Shown: positions 30,672-37,205 of the stretch, one piece after another
How positions within the stretch are numbered: position 1 is the first letter of the stretch
Layout: each line of letters starts with the position of its first letter
Origin: Clostridia bacterium
GTDB lineage: Bacteria > Bacillota > Clostridia > UMGS1840
Direction: 5' to 3'
Length of the DNA: 38,284 nucleotides
Assembly: GCA_017625695.1 (NCBI GenBank)
Contig: JAGAKI010000014.1
Coordinates: 1-38,284 of the forward strand
The notes under the pieces: generated by a model
Database searches by the model: none
Seen by the model: the letters and a program-made list of their open reading frames with translations, nothing else
What the model was told of the DNA's origin: nothing
Made by a program: the position numbers and the translations under genes

Positions 30672-30713
30672 TGAAAAAAAGACATTTTTCTTTATCGAAA
30701 AATGTCTTTTTTC
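30671..30713. terminator. Terminator of the second tRNA operon
   Basis: AAAAAAAGACATTTTTC / GAAAAATGTCTTTTTT, directly after tRNA-Lys on the minus strand. Nearly identical stem to the one at 7215-7257, with a different loop. Confidence 0.88.
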
Positions 30714-30789
30714 TGGTGAGCCATCGGCGATTCGAACGCCGGACAACTTGATTAAAAGTCAAGTGCTCTACCGACTGAGCTAATGGCCC
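30714..30789 (-). tRNA. tRNA-Lys (TTT)
   Basis: Acceptor GGGCCAT/ATGGCTC, anticodon loop CTTTTAA giving TTT, GTTCGAATC T-loop, encoded CCA. Last gene of the operon. Confidence 0.95.
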
Positions 30790-30795
30790 ATATAT

Positions 30796-30871
30796 TGGCT
30801 GGGATAGCTGGACTCGAACCAGCGAATGCAGGAGTCAAAGTCCTGTGCCTTACCGACTTGGCGATATCCCA
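30796..30871 (-). tRNA. tRNA-Gln (TTG)
   Basis: Acceptor TGGGATA/TATCCCA beginning with T as usual for tRNA-Gln, anticodon loop CTTTGAC giving TTG, GTTCGAGTC T-loop, encoded CCA. Confidence 0.95.
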
Positions 30872-30890
30872 TCATATCGAAAAAATATAA

Positions 30891-30968
30891 TGGGGTGGAT
30901 AATCGGATTCGAACCGATGACCCCCAGAGCCACAATCTGGTGCTCTAACCAACTGAGCTATACCCACC
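30891..30968 (-). tRNA. tRNA-His (GTG)
   Basis: Anticodon loop TTGTGGC giving GTG. The extra 5' G (G-1) opposite discriminator C, the identity mark of tRNA-His, is encoded at 30968. Acceptor GTGGGTA/TATCCAC, encoded CCA. Confidence 0.95.
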
Positions 30969-30981
30969 GTAAAAGATAAAG

Positions 30982-31058
30982 TGGCGCGCCTGAAGAGATT
31001 CGAACTCCTGGCCTACTGCTTAGAAGGCAGTTGCTCTATCCGGCTGAGCTACAGGCGC
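30982..31058 (-). tRNA. tRNA-Arg (TCT)
   Basis: Acceptor GCGCCTG/CAGGCGC, anticodon loop CTTCTAA giving TCT, GTTCGAATC T-loop, encoded CCA. Confidence 0.95.
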
Positions 31059-31066
31059 ATAATTTA

Positions 31067-31140
31067 TGGAGCGGGTGATGGGAATCGAACCCACACAATC
31101 AGCTTGGAAGGCTGAGATTCTACCATTGAACTACACCCGC
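31067..31140 (-). tRNA. tRNA-Gly (TCC)
   Basis: Acceptor GCGGGTG/CACCCGC, anticodon loop CTTCCAA giving TCC, GTTCGATTC T-loop, encoded CCA. First gene of the operon. Confidence 0.95.
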
Positions 31141-31217
31141 ATCAGATACAACCGCTTGTTGGATTGAAGCATCGGGCAGCCTACATTCACTGTCTTAGAC
31201 CCCTTAAGTGCTTGACT

Positions 31218-31246
31218 ATTATAGCAAACAATTATCCATTTGTCAA
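31218..31246 (-). promoter_or_regulatory. Promoter of the Gly-Arg-His-Gln-Lys tRNA operon
   Basis: TTGACA (31241-31246), 17-bp spacer and TATAAT (31218-31223) on the minus strand, both consensus. A leader of about 70 bases precedes tRNA-Gly. Confidence 0.9.
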
Positions 31247-31542
31247 TACTTTTTTTAAAATTTTTTCATTTTTTTGAAAAATAAGCCAAAAATCCGCAGT
31301 TTAGCGGATTTTCAAAGGCTTTTTGTGCATTTTCCTCCGAAAAAACAGGTAAAACATGCATCATTGCTATATTTGCAGGATTCGACATATTTTCCCGGAT
31401 TTTTTTTACAACTGCTTAAAAATGAGAAAAAAAGAAGATTTTTATTTTGGATGTTTGGGATTCTCTTGTGGAATTTGTCGGAATATGGTATTTTGATGAC
31501 AAGAAAAGACGAATCACCATACAGAAAGGGAACAAAAAAACA
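31247..31542 (+). promoter_or_regulatory. Upstream region of the Spo0A-like gene, with a possible 0A box
   Basis: No supported gene. A stem AAATCCGC / GCGGATTT lies at about 31290-31313. TTCGACA at 31381-31387 is TGTCGAA on the other strand, an exact match to the core 0A box bound by Spo0A in Bacillus and Clostridium. I see no clear sigma-A promoter. One 7-base match can arise by chance. Confidence 0.4.
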
Positions 31543-32184
31543 ATGAACACTACCATATTATACACCAAACACCCTGCGGATTATACCGATATCATGAAAA
31601 AATCAGAAGCCGTCTGCACGCTGGTCACTGACAAAACAAAATTACCGGAAGAACTTCTTCAACGTCGTCCCCATATGTTGCTGATGGAATCCGACCAGAC
31701 TGCCCCTATTTCCTTTCCCGTAAAAGATTTGGTTTCCAATGACTTTTTCACCCCGTCTGCAGTCATTTACGGCGAAAAAGATATGTTAAAAAAGATTTTG
31801 GAACAAAATCTGACGGTTGCACCCTCCCCATCTCCCTTTGAAATCCCGGAAGAGTTCAACCGAAAGCTGGATAAAGCATTGATGGAATTCCACTTTTCGC
31901 CGTCCCTGCGGGGATACCACTACTTGAAACAGGCATTTTATTATGAAACGCAAAATGCCCGTCAGATTTCCGCCGTAAAAAAAGATATTTACGAAGCGGT
32001 CAGCAATTGCTACTGCACCAGTATTTATTCGGTGGAACGTGGCATCACCTTTTCCATCCGTAAAGCCTATGGAAAAGCTCCCGAAAAATTCCGGGAAATT
32101 TTCACCGCACAAACCAAACCGCCCAGTAATATGCAGTTTTTAAAAACATTTTTCGTTTATTTAAAGCAGACCGGACTGTTGTAG
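31543..32184 (+). CDS. Spo0A effector-domain protein with a non-canonical N-terminus
   Basis: 213 residues, AAAGGGAAC site. Residues about 104-213 follow the Spo0A C-terminal DNA-binding domain: SLRGYHYLKQAFYYETQNAR, KKDIYEAVSNCYCTSIYSVERGITFSIRKAY and KPPSNMQFLKTFFVYLK line up with Spo0A's HIKGYLYLREAI, ASRVERAIRHAIEVAW and KPTNSEFIAMV. The first 100 residues do not show the acidic pocket, phospho-acceptor Asp or Lys of a receiver domain. It is therefore not a normal phosphorelay target. It is probably a DNA-binding regulator related to Spo0A, with signal input unknown. Confidence 0.78.
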   Translation: MNTTILYTKHPADYTDIMKKSEAVCTLVTDKTKLPEELLQRRPHMLLMESDQTAPISFPVKDLVSNDFFTPSAVIYGEKDMLKKILEQNLTVAPSPSPFEIPEEFNRKLDKALMEFHFSPSLRGYHYLKQAFYYETQNARQISAVKKDIYEAVSNCYCTSIYSVERGITFSIRKAYGKAPEKFREIFTAQTKPPSNMQFLKTFFVYLKQTGLL

Positions 32185-32239
32185 GGGATTTCCTGATACC
32201 AAAACAGAAGTATTATTTTTTTGTTCTTTCTATTACATA

Positions 32240-32282
32240 ATGAAAAGCTCCCTGCACAACAGTTGCAAGGAGCTTTTTTATA
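32240..32282 (+). terminator. Terminator of the Spo0A-like gene
   Basis: AAAGCTCCCTGCA / TGCAAGGAGCTTT with one mismatch and a T run, about 60 bases after the stop. Confidence 0.82.
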
Positions 32283-32349
32283 CTTTTTTGATTATTACTT
32301 ATCCAACGGCTTCATTGTTGGGATTTCAAATTTTGTAATCACATAACTT

Positions 32350-32378
32350 ATTATAAGTCTTCATAACCCTTTTGTCAA
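32350..32378 (-). promoter_or_regulatory. Promoter pointing out of the mobile element
   Basis: TTGACA (32373-32378), 17-bp spacer and TATAAT (32350-32355) on the minus strand. It has no gene of its own; a transcript would reach the terminator at 32240-32282 after about 60 bases. Confidence 0.7.
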
Positions 32379-32470
32379 GCCACTCTTTTATTACTGTTCG
32401 TTACGCAAGTCTTCATAACTCTACATAAAATGTGTTCCACTTGGCGTAAGTTATGGCGTAAATGGCGTAA
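32355..32470. repeat. Direct repeats at the mobile-element end (possible integrase arm sites)
   Basis: AAGTCTTCATAAC occurs at 32355-32367 and 32407-32419. TGGCGTAA occurs three times (32442, 32454, 32463). They sit just outside the integrase stop codon, where tyrosine integrases of conjugative transposons usually have arm-type binding sites. The function is inferred from position. Confidence 0.55.
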
Positions 32471-32480
32471 GACCATAATT

Positions 32481-32651
32481 TTATGTCCATGCGAACATGG
32501 TTTCTAACACATCAACTTCCTGACGCTTTTTCGCTTCGGTTATATGGGTATAAATCTCTAATGTTGTTTTGATTTCTTTGTGTCCCATGACATTTTGTAT
32601 CACCGATAGATTTATATCCGCTTCACACAACCTCGTTGCGAATGTGTGTCC
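32481..32651 (-). pseudogene. Tyrosine integrase, C-terminal fragment
   Basis: Reading from the minus strand the frame gives HTFATRLCEADINLSVIQNV, then MGHKEIKTTLEIYTHI and a tail ending FAWT-stop. This is the end of a phage/Tn916-type integrase with the GH box and the nucleophilic Tyr (IYTH). The HxLR motif that should precede HTFAT is absent: an in-frame TAA stands one codon upstream, directly before the GGA preceding HTFAT. About 55 residues remain of an expected 380-400. The break point lies ten bases from a 57-base hairpin. Confidence 0.85.
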
Positions 32652-32660
32652 TTATAGTAT

Positions 32661-32717
32661 AATAAAGACTAACGATAGAAACCGCATAATATCAAGGGTT
32701 TCGAGGTTAGTCTTATT
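32661..32717. repeat. 57-base interrupted hairpin at the integrase break point
   Basis: Outer arms AATAAAGACTAAC (32661-32673) and GTTAGTCTTATT (32706-32717, one unpaired A), inner arms GAAACC (32678-32683) and GGTTTC (32697-32702), loop of 13. About 18 pairs in total. Could be an inserted small element, a transposon end or a terminator; the sequence alone does not decide. Confidence 0.7.
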
Positions 32718-32838
32718 ATTTTCTCAATTCATTCCCCACCGAAAAAGTAATAAGAAAACAGTTTTAAATTGCTCAATGTAGATTTAAGACTAAAACTAAT
32801 TTCGTATGTATGGGAGTTGATAACAACTGAATAACGCT

Positions 32839-32884
32839 TGAAAAAGCACCGTTTCTATCTTTACAGAAATGGTGCTTTTTTGTA
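32839..32884 (+). terminator. Hairpin terminator before the ICE operon
   Basis: AAAAAGCACC-G-TTTCT / AGAAA-T-GGTGCTTTTTT. No gene precedes it on the plus strand within 190 bases. It may end a lost gene or insulate the operon, or act as a leader attenuator. Confidence 0.75.
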
Positions 32885-32910
32885 CCCAAATTTAGATTGG
32901 AGGACAGAAT

Positions 32911-33102
32911 ATGCACGATAAAAATTATGAAGACCTTGCTAATGCAATTATCATACAGGCGGTAAAGGATTACCGAGGAACACAATCCCCACAGGTTAGA
33001 AATGAAATAAAGCGTTTCTTTAAATCTCAATGGTTTTCAATGCTCACAAATGTTGACGGGGATATGTTAATAAAAAAATTAGAAAGAGAGGTTAAGGCAT
33101 AA
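32911..33102 (+). CDS. Small ICE protein preceding ParB
   Basis: 63 residues, TTGGAGGAC site. It has the pattern LANAIIIQAVKDYRG (about 9-23), KRFFKSQWFSML (about 34-45) and NVDGDMLIKKLERE, which I recognise from unnamed short proteins of conjugative transposons that lie directly before parB. It is predicted helical, with no known function. Its stop codon shares a base with the parB start (TAATG), so the two are coupled. Confidence 0.75.
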   Translation: MHDKNYEDLANAIIIQAVKDYRGTQSPQVRNEIKRFFKSQWFSMLTNVDGDMLIKKLEREVKA

Positions 33103-33971
33103 TGGCTAATAAAGACAAGACTACTGATGAAATACAGATGATTTCTATATCAGAGCTTAAACCTTATGAAGATGCTCCGTTCAAAGTTCGTGATGACGAT
33201 AATATGAAAGAGCTTGTGCAGAGCATAAAGGACAGCGGAATATTAGTTCCACTCATTGCAAGACCACACGCTGAAGGAGGTTATGAGATTTTGGCAGGAC
33301 ACCGCAGAGCTGAAGCAAGCAAACAAAATAATTTAGAAAAAGTCCCCGTCATTGTTAAAGACTTCGATGATGACACGGCTGTAATACTTCTTGTAGATAG
33401 TAATTTACACAGAGAGGACATTCTTCCAAGTGAAAAAGCTCTTGCATATCAAATGAAAATGGAAGCACTTTCAAATCAAGGAAAAAGAAATGATTTAACC
33501 TCTCGCCAAGTTGGCGAGAAGTTAAGTGTAGAAAAAGTAAGCGAAGGTAGCGGTGATAGTCCTCGTAATGTTCACAGATATTTGAGGTTAAATAATCTCG
33601 TTGACAAAATAAGAGATATGGTTGATGACAAGACAATTCCTTTTAATACAGGCGTTGAAATGTCATACTTAACAGCAAAACAGCAAACAGACCTGCTCGA
33701 CACAATAGAAGCTGAAGCCGATACTATCCCCACTATCGACCAAGTTCGGCAGATGAGAAAAAAGGCTGACGAGGGCGAACTGACAACGGCTGTAATGGAA
33801 CAGATTATGCGAACTGAAAAGCCGGAAAAACTCAAAATATCTTTTGACGGGGATAAAATAAAAAAATATTTTCCGCAAAATTATTCAAAAAAACAGATTG
33901 AAGATGCTGTCATAAAAATCATAGAGAATTGGCACAGACAGCAGATGAAGAAAAGACAAATGGAACGATAA
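33102..33971 (+). CDS. ParB/Spo0J-family nuclease-like DNA-binding protein
   Basis: 289 residues. The N-terminal ParB domain is clear: ISELKPYEDAPFKVRDDD, SGILVPLIARP, YEILAGHRRAEASKQN (about 70-85, GxRR box of the CTP pocket) and VDSNLHREDILPSEKALAY (about 105-123). A KorB-type helix-turn-helix follows at about 135-170. No parA gene adjoins it, so it is probably an ICE-specific maintenance or regulatory ParB rather than a chromosome partition protein. Confidence 0.88.
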   Translation: MANKDKTTDEIQMISISELKPYEDAPFKVRDDDNMKELVQSIKDSGILVPLIARPHAEGGYEILAGHRRAEASKQNNLEKVPVIVKDFDDDTAVILLVDSNLHREDILPSEKALAYQMKMEALSNQGKRNDLTSRQVGEKLSVEKVSEGSGDSPRNVHRYLRLNNLVDKIRDMVDDKTIPFNTGVEMSYLTAKQQTDLLDTIEAEADTIPTIDQVRQMRKKADEGELTTAVMEQIMRTEKPEKLKISFDGDKIKKYFPQNYSKKQIEDAVIKIIENWHRQQMKKRQMER

Positions 33972-33984
33972 GGAGGTTTTATAT

Positions 33985-34128
33985 ATGATTACAGGAATTG
34001 TAGGTTTTGTTATCGGCACAATTTTCGGAACAGTAATGATTTGTTGCTTCGTTGTTGCAAGCCGAGAAGATGAAGCAATGGAAAAAGACTTGAAAAATGA
34101 TAAAAATAACAAAGCCGACAGCAAATAA
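33985..34128 (+). CDS. DUF3789-like one-helix membrane peptide
   Basis: 47 residues, too short for most gene callers, with an AAGGAGG site at 33970-33976. Residues 2-25 (ITGIVGFVIGTIFGTVMICC) form one membrane helix with a small-residue GxxxG face. The tail is charged (REDEAMEKDLKN). Such peptides (DUF3789) are regular neighbours of parB in Firmicutes ICEs (recalled). Function unknown. A terminator overlaps its stop. Confidence 0.75.
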   Translation: MITGIVGFVIGTIFGTVMICCFVVASREDEAMEKDLKNDKNNKADSK

Positions 34129-34145
34129 AAGTTGTCGGCTTTACT
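34109..34145 (+). terminator. Terminator after the DUF3789-like gene
   Basis: AAAGCCGACA / TGTCGGCTTTA stem, its 5' arm inside the last codons of the small gene. Confidence 0.75.
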
Positions 34146-34158
34146 ATTGGAGGTACTT

Positions 34159-34419
34159 ATGGAAGATAGAAATAATATTGGTTATAAAATAGAAAAATCA
34201 TTTACCATCGGCAAAACTGAAATCGTATTGGGAAAGAATGAAAAAGCTCCCGATAAATTCGTTACTTGGCAATGTTCCAATGGTGAGGATTACTTTTGGG
34301 GACATTACTTTGATAATGAATATGATGCCTTATACGATTATTTAGACAGATGCAAGTCAGAGGTACAGCAGCGTGATGACAGAACTCGGACACCCACAAA
34401 AATAGAAAAAGAAAGGTAA
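34159..34419 (+). CDS. ICE protein, 86 residues, shares a domain with the 34814 gene
   Basis: Starts after TTGGAGG. Residues 8-28 (GYKIEKSFTIGKTEIVLGKN) are matched by GYEIKQAFRFGGKEILLGEN in the protein at 34814, and both continue into a region with aromatic and acidic residues (GEDYFWGHYFDNEYDALYDY). This protein is little more than that domain plus a charged tail. I know no function for it. Confidence 0.75.
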   Translation: MEDRNNIGYKIEKSFTIGKTEIVLGKNEKAPDKFVTWQCSNGEDYFWGHYFDNEYDALYDYLDRCKSEVQQRDDRTRTPTKIEKER

Positions 34420-34423
34420 CGAT

Positions 34424-34624
34424 ATGATATACAATAAAAATGATGACCGAATGAATAGTAGCGGTTGTAAAGATATGACCGCATATAGAGCTATGAAAAA
34501 TATCAAAAAAGAAGAACGGCGAGCCTTGATTGTAAAACTCAAAGAGCTTGCCAATCAGCACGGCTACGACATTATAAGTATTATCCGGCTGAAAGAATTG
34601 GAGTGTGATGACTTTGGCAAATAA
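34424..34624 (+). CDS. Small ICE protein, function unknown
   Basis: 66 residues, AAAGG site. NSSGCKDMTAYRAMKNIKKE (about 11-30) is a segment I recall from small conjugative-transposon proteins. The rest is helical and basic. A Met at codon 10 is an alternative start. Overlaps the next gene by about 17 bases. Confidence 0.65.
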   Translation: MIYNKNDDRMNSSGCKDMTAYRAMKNIKKEERRALIVKLKELANQHGYDIISIIRLKELECDDFGK

Positions 34625-34811
34625 AGATTGTTTTGCTTATGGCTTCACAGGTTGCAAAATACTCACAGAGCGTATATGCGATAATCGTGAGTGTAACTTT
34701 TATAAAACCCATAGGCAATACAAAGAGGACTTGGAAAAGCACCCTCCTATTGACTATAAATACTATAAAGAAACAGGCGAAAAAATATATTTGAAAAAGC
34801 GAGGTAAATAG
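34608..34811 (+). CDS. Small Cys-rich ICE protein
   Basis: 67 residues with Cys at about 8, 16, 24 and 29 in CFAYGFTGCKILTERICDNR and CNFYKT, a pattern that could bind one metal ion. The start is uncertain: ATG at 34608 has GGAG only 4 bases away, while a TTG at 34614 is better spaced. Similar short Cys-containing proteins are common in Firmicutes ICEs. Function unknown. Confidence 0.65.
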   Translation: MTLANKDCFAYGFTGCKILTERICDNRECNFYKTHRQYKEDLEKHPPIDYKYYKETGEKIYLKKRGK

Positions 34812-34813
34812 AA

Positions 34814-35683
34814 ATGGATAAAGAAAAAAGAATTGTCGGTGGATATGAAATCAAACAGGCTTTCAGATTTGGTGGCAAGGAAATACTGCTTGGCGAAAAT
34901 CTCAAAGAGCCTAACGGAAATTTCTATATGTGCTGCTTTGCTGAAAGAAACGCATTTTATGAAAGATACATTGATGCTATTGCCTGTGATGACTATACGA
35001 AAATCGCAGAACTATATGCTATGCGTATAACAAAACAGGTCGAGGAAATGAAAGAGAAAATCAAGTCTTTCAATATTGATACTTCCCTTATCACTCCCGA
35101 TATGTGCGAAAGCATAGACGGCAGAGATTTAGAAAATGAAGTTGTTGTATTAAAGCCGACATCATTAAAAGCTGAATACAGGCTTGCACCTTATCAGATT
35201 TTATACTGCAAAGGCGGTAACGGAGCAAGACACGATGGGCGTGGTCAAGCAATTTTCGCAGATGAAGTATATTCAAGAGAAAATATGCGATATGACAGAT
35301 ATGATATTATGGGCATTTTGAAAAAAGAATGTTATCCCGAATGGGTACAGCAGAAGGTGGACTTTATAAAAGAATTTAAAGGACACGATAATGTATTCCG
35401 ATATGGCGATTATCACTTTATCGGCTTTGGTTACTTACCAAAAAACAAAAAAGAAATTGATAAACATATCCGTAAAAACTCACTCGGCATTTCATCATAC
35501 AAAGATGCGACTACTCCATATAAATATGATGATTTCTATGATGCCGCAGGAAATATGAAATACGATGTATTCAAATGCTACGAAACAGGTAAAAATTATG
35601 TTCCCGGTCAAAATGAACTTTTTGAGTATGACGGGGATGTTCGTGAAAAAAAGTTTGAAAAACGCAAGGAGATGGAAAGATAA
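34814..35683 (+). CDS. ICE protein of unknown function, 289 residues
   Basis: The N-terminal 30 residues repeat the GYxIxxxFxxGxxEIxLGxN domain of the 86-residue protein upstream. A second region, APYQILYCKGGNGARHDGRG then AIFADEVYSRE (about 125-160), is a segment I recall from large ICE and plasmid proteins. The end of the protein is charged (EKKFEKRKEMER). No catalytic motif is evident. It lies 2 bases after its upstream neighbour and directly abuts the next gene. Confidence 0.75.
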   Translation: MDKEKRIVGGYEIKQAFRFGGKEILLGENLKEPNGNFYMCCFAERNAFYERYIDAIACDDYTKIAELYAMRITKQVEEMKEKIKSFNIDTSLITPDMCESIDGRDLENEVVVLKPTSLKAEYRLAPYQILYCKGGNGARHDGRGQAIFADEVYSRENMRYDRYDIMGILKKECYPEWVQQKVDFIKEFKGHDNVFRYGDYHFIGFGYLPKNKKEIDKHIRKNSLGISSYKDATTPYKYDDFYDAAGNMKYDVFKCYETGKNYVPGQNELFEYDGDVREKKFEKRKEMER

Positions 35684-36712
35684 ATGGAACAGAAAGAAAT
35701 ACGATTTATAGACAGCAGTTATAACGAGCTTTTCAGAATACCGAATTTAGGCGGTATAACAGTTGAATACCCTAATGGACAGATTGAAAATAAGCTGTGC
35801 AGATATATGGATGAATACCACACAGAAATTGACGGGGTATGCTATCACATTTGTCAATGGGCAGAACTTATGGAGAGAAACGGCAATAAATTTTATAAAG
35901 CTGATACTCCGAAATATACACTTGAAAATGTTACACAGGAAGAATTTGCTCTAATGTACAGACCCGAAAATGAAAACGAAAATCGTGGTTGTATCGGTTA
36001 TATACGAGCTGACTTTGACACAGGCAAGTCTTTTTTCACAACTTGGTTTGGTGAAAATGATAGCCTTAAAACAGCAGACTTTAAAAGCGAAGTTGATAAT
36101 GTTATAAACTACTTCCGTTTTGAGTCGCATACACCACTATTCAGAAGCAGAAGCGATATGTATAGAATACTTTATCATCTAAAGCCTACTGCATACGCTC
36201 ACAATGAGGATATAAAAGCCTTTAAGGTGCAGACGGAAGATTATACATATTACTTTCGTTGCAACCCCCGTGAAGGCGATTATAACCTTTATGCTTTCTG
36301 CTACAAAACCACAGAGCTTGACAAATTCCTAAATTCTCAACTTGTTGAACAGAACATAAGTGAGATAGACAAGGATAAGTTCTTTATGACGGATAACGGC
36401 TTCACGGAGGTTTATTTCAATCCCAATGCTGATGCAGGAGGACAGATTGTATATAACGAAATATCTTTTGACTTAATCAAAGAAGCTGCTCGTAAGCATA
36501 AAAATACAGAAAATTTCTTTAATTATGTTGCAAGTGGCTGTACGCAGTATTTGATTGATATAAATACACCCGAATTTCGTGGAAACTTTGAGAGCTTTGT
36601 AAACAGAAAAGCCGACCTTGAAAATTGTAATTCAAGAACTATGGCTATGATGAAGAAAGCCGCAGGACTTCTCCCCGAAAAGACTAAAAAGACGGAATTT
36701 TTTGAAAGATAA
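35684..36712 (+). CDS. ICE protein with LPD-type (large polyvalent protein-associated) N-terminal domain
   Basis: 342 residues. Residues about 5-65 (IRFIDSSYNELFRIPNLGGI, YHICQWAELMERNG) match a domain frequent in Tn1549-like elements. The middle (about 100-215) is rich in aromatics (YIRADFDTGKSFFTTWFGEN). The last 100 residues (FNYVASGCTQYLIDINTPEF) look like a separate module. Function unknown. The domain naming is from memory and should be treated as tentative. Confidence 0.72.
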   Translation: MEQKEIRFIDSSYNELFRIPNLGGITVEYPNGQIENKLCRYMDEYHTEIDGVCYHICQWAELMERNGNKFYKADTPKYTLENVTQEEFALMYRPENENENRGCIGYIRADFDTGKSFFTTWFGENDSLKTADFKSEVDNVINYFRFESHTPLFRSRSDMYRILYHLKPTAYAHNEDIKAFKVQTEDYTYYFRCNPREGDYNLYAFCYKTTELDKFLNSQLVEQNISEIDKDKFFMTDNGFTEVYFNPNADAGGQIVYNEISFDLIKEAARKHKNTENFFNYVASGCTQYLIDINTPEFRGNFESFVNRKADLENCNSRTMAMMKKAAGLLPEKTKKTEFFER

Positions 36713-36760
36713 CAGCGGTTGCTGTATAATTAAATCATAAAGAAACAGGAGCGTGAAAAT

Positions 36761-37135
36761 ATGATTACAGCAAGCGTTAATTTTTTTGAAAACAACATAA
36801 AAGCAGATTTAACTTGCAGAGAACGAGAAATACAGGATAACTTAAACAAAGTTGGTGTTATAACCCCCATAAGTCAAATCCCTTTAAATAATGCCTTGAC
36901 CTTGCAAGTACACCTCTACCCTAATGATGAAGTCGGTAAGATGGTTTATGACATAGTTGACTTTGACAAGGACACACTTGGAAATGTTCAGAGATTATGC
37001 AGACACATCTACTGTTTCAATCAGCAGAACGCACAGCGATTTGTGGAAATGCTTGAAAACGGCACAATCACTTCCGTATCACAGGGCATTGCTACAGCAC
37101 AGAGGTTAAGAGAAAAATCTGCACAGGTAAGATAA
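36761..37135 (+). CDS. ICE protein of unknown function, 124 residues
   Basis: AGGAG site. Mixed alpha/beta protein with hydrophobic core segments (NALTLQVHLYPNDEVGKMVY, LCRHIYCFNQQNAQRFVEML). I do not recognise a family. It lies between the LPD-type gene and the LtrC/ArdC-like gene and is closed by a terminator. Confidence 0.7.
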   Translation: MITASVNFFENNIKADLTCREREIQDNLNKVGVITPISQIPLNNALTLQVHLYPNDEVGKMVYDIVDFDKDTLGNVQRLCRHIYCFNQQNAQRFVEMLENGTITSVSQGIATAQRLREKSAQVR

Positions 37136-37149
37136 AAGTAAATAAAATA

Positions 37150-37188
37150 CAAAGGGCATTGATGCAAAAAGTCAATGTCCTTTTGTTA
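37150..37188 (+). terminator. Terminator inside the ICE gene cluster
   Basis: AAGGGCATTGA / TCAATGTCCTTTTGTT with a TGCAAAAAG loop, one G-T pair, 20 bases past the stop. Confidence 0.75.
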
Positions 37189-37205
37189 TATGGAGGTGTA
37201 AACAA

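Noticed and set aside
31274-31546. 90-residue plus-strand ORF upstream of the Spo0A-like gene
   Set aside because: Lys/Phe-rich AT-driven frame overlapping a hairpin and the start of the real gene; no ribosome-binding site.
32661-32717. Integron attC site
   Set aside because: The outer arms carry AAC and GTT at the right place but not the RYYYAAC / GTTRRRY consensus, and no IntI is present.
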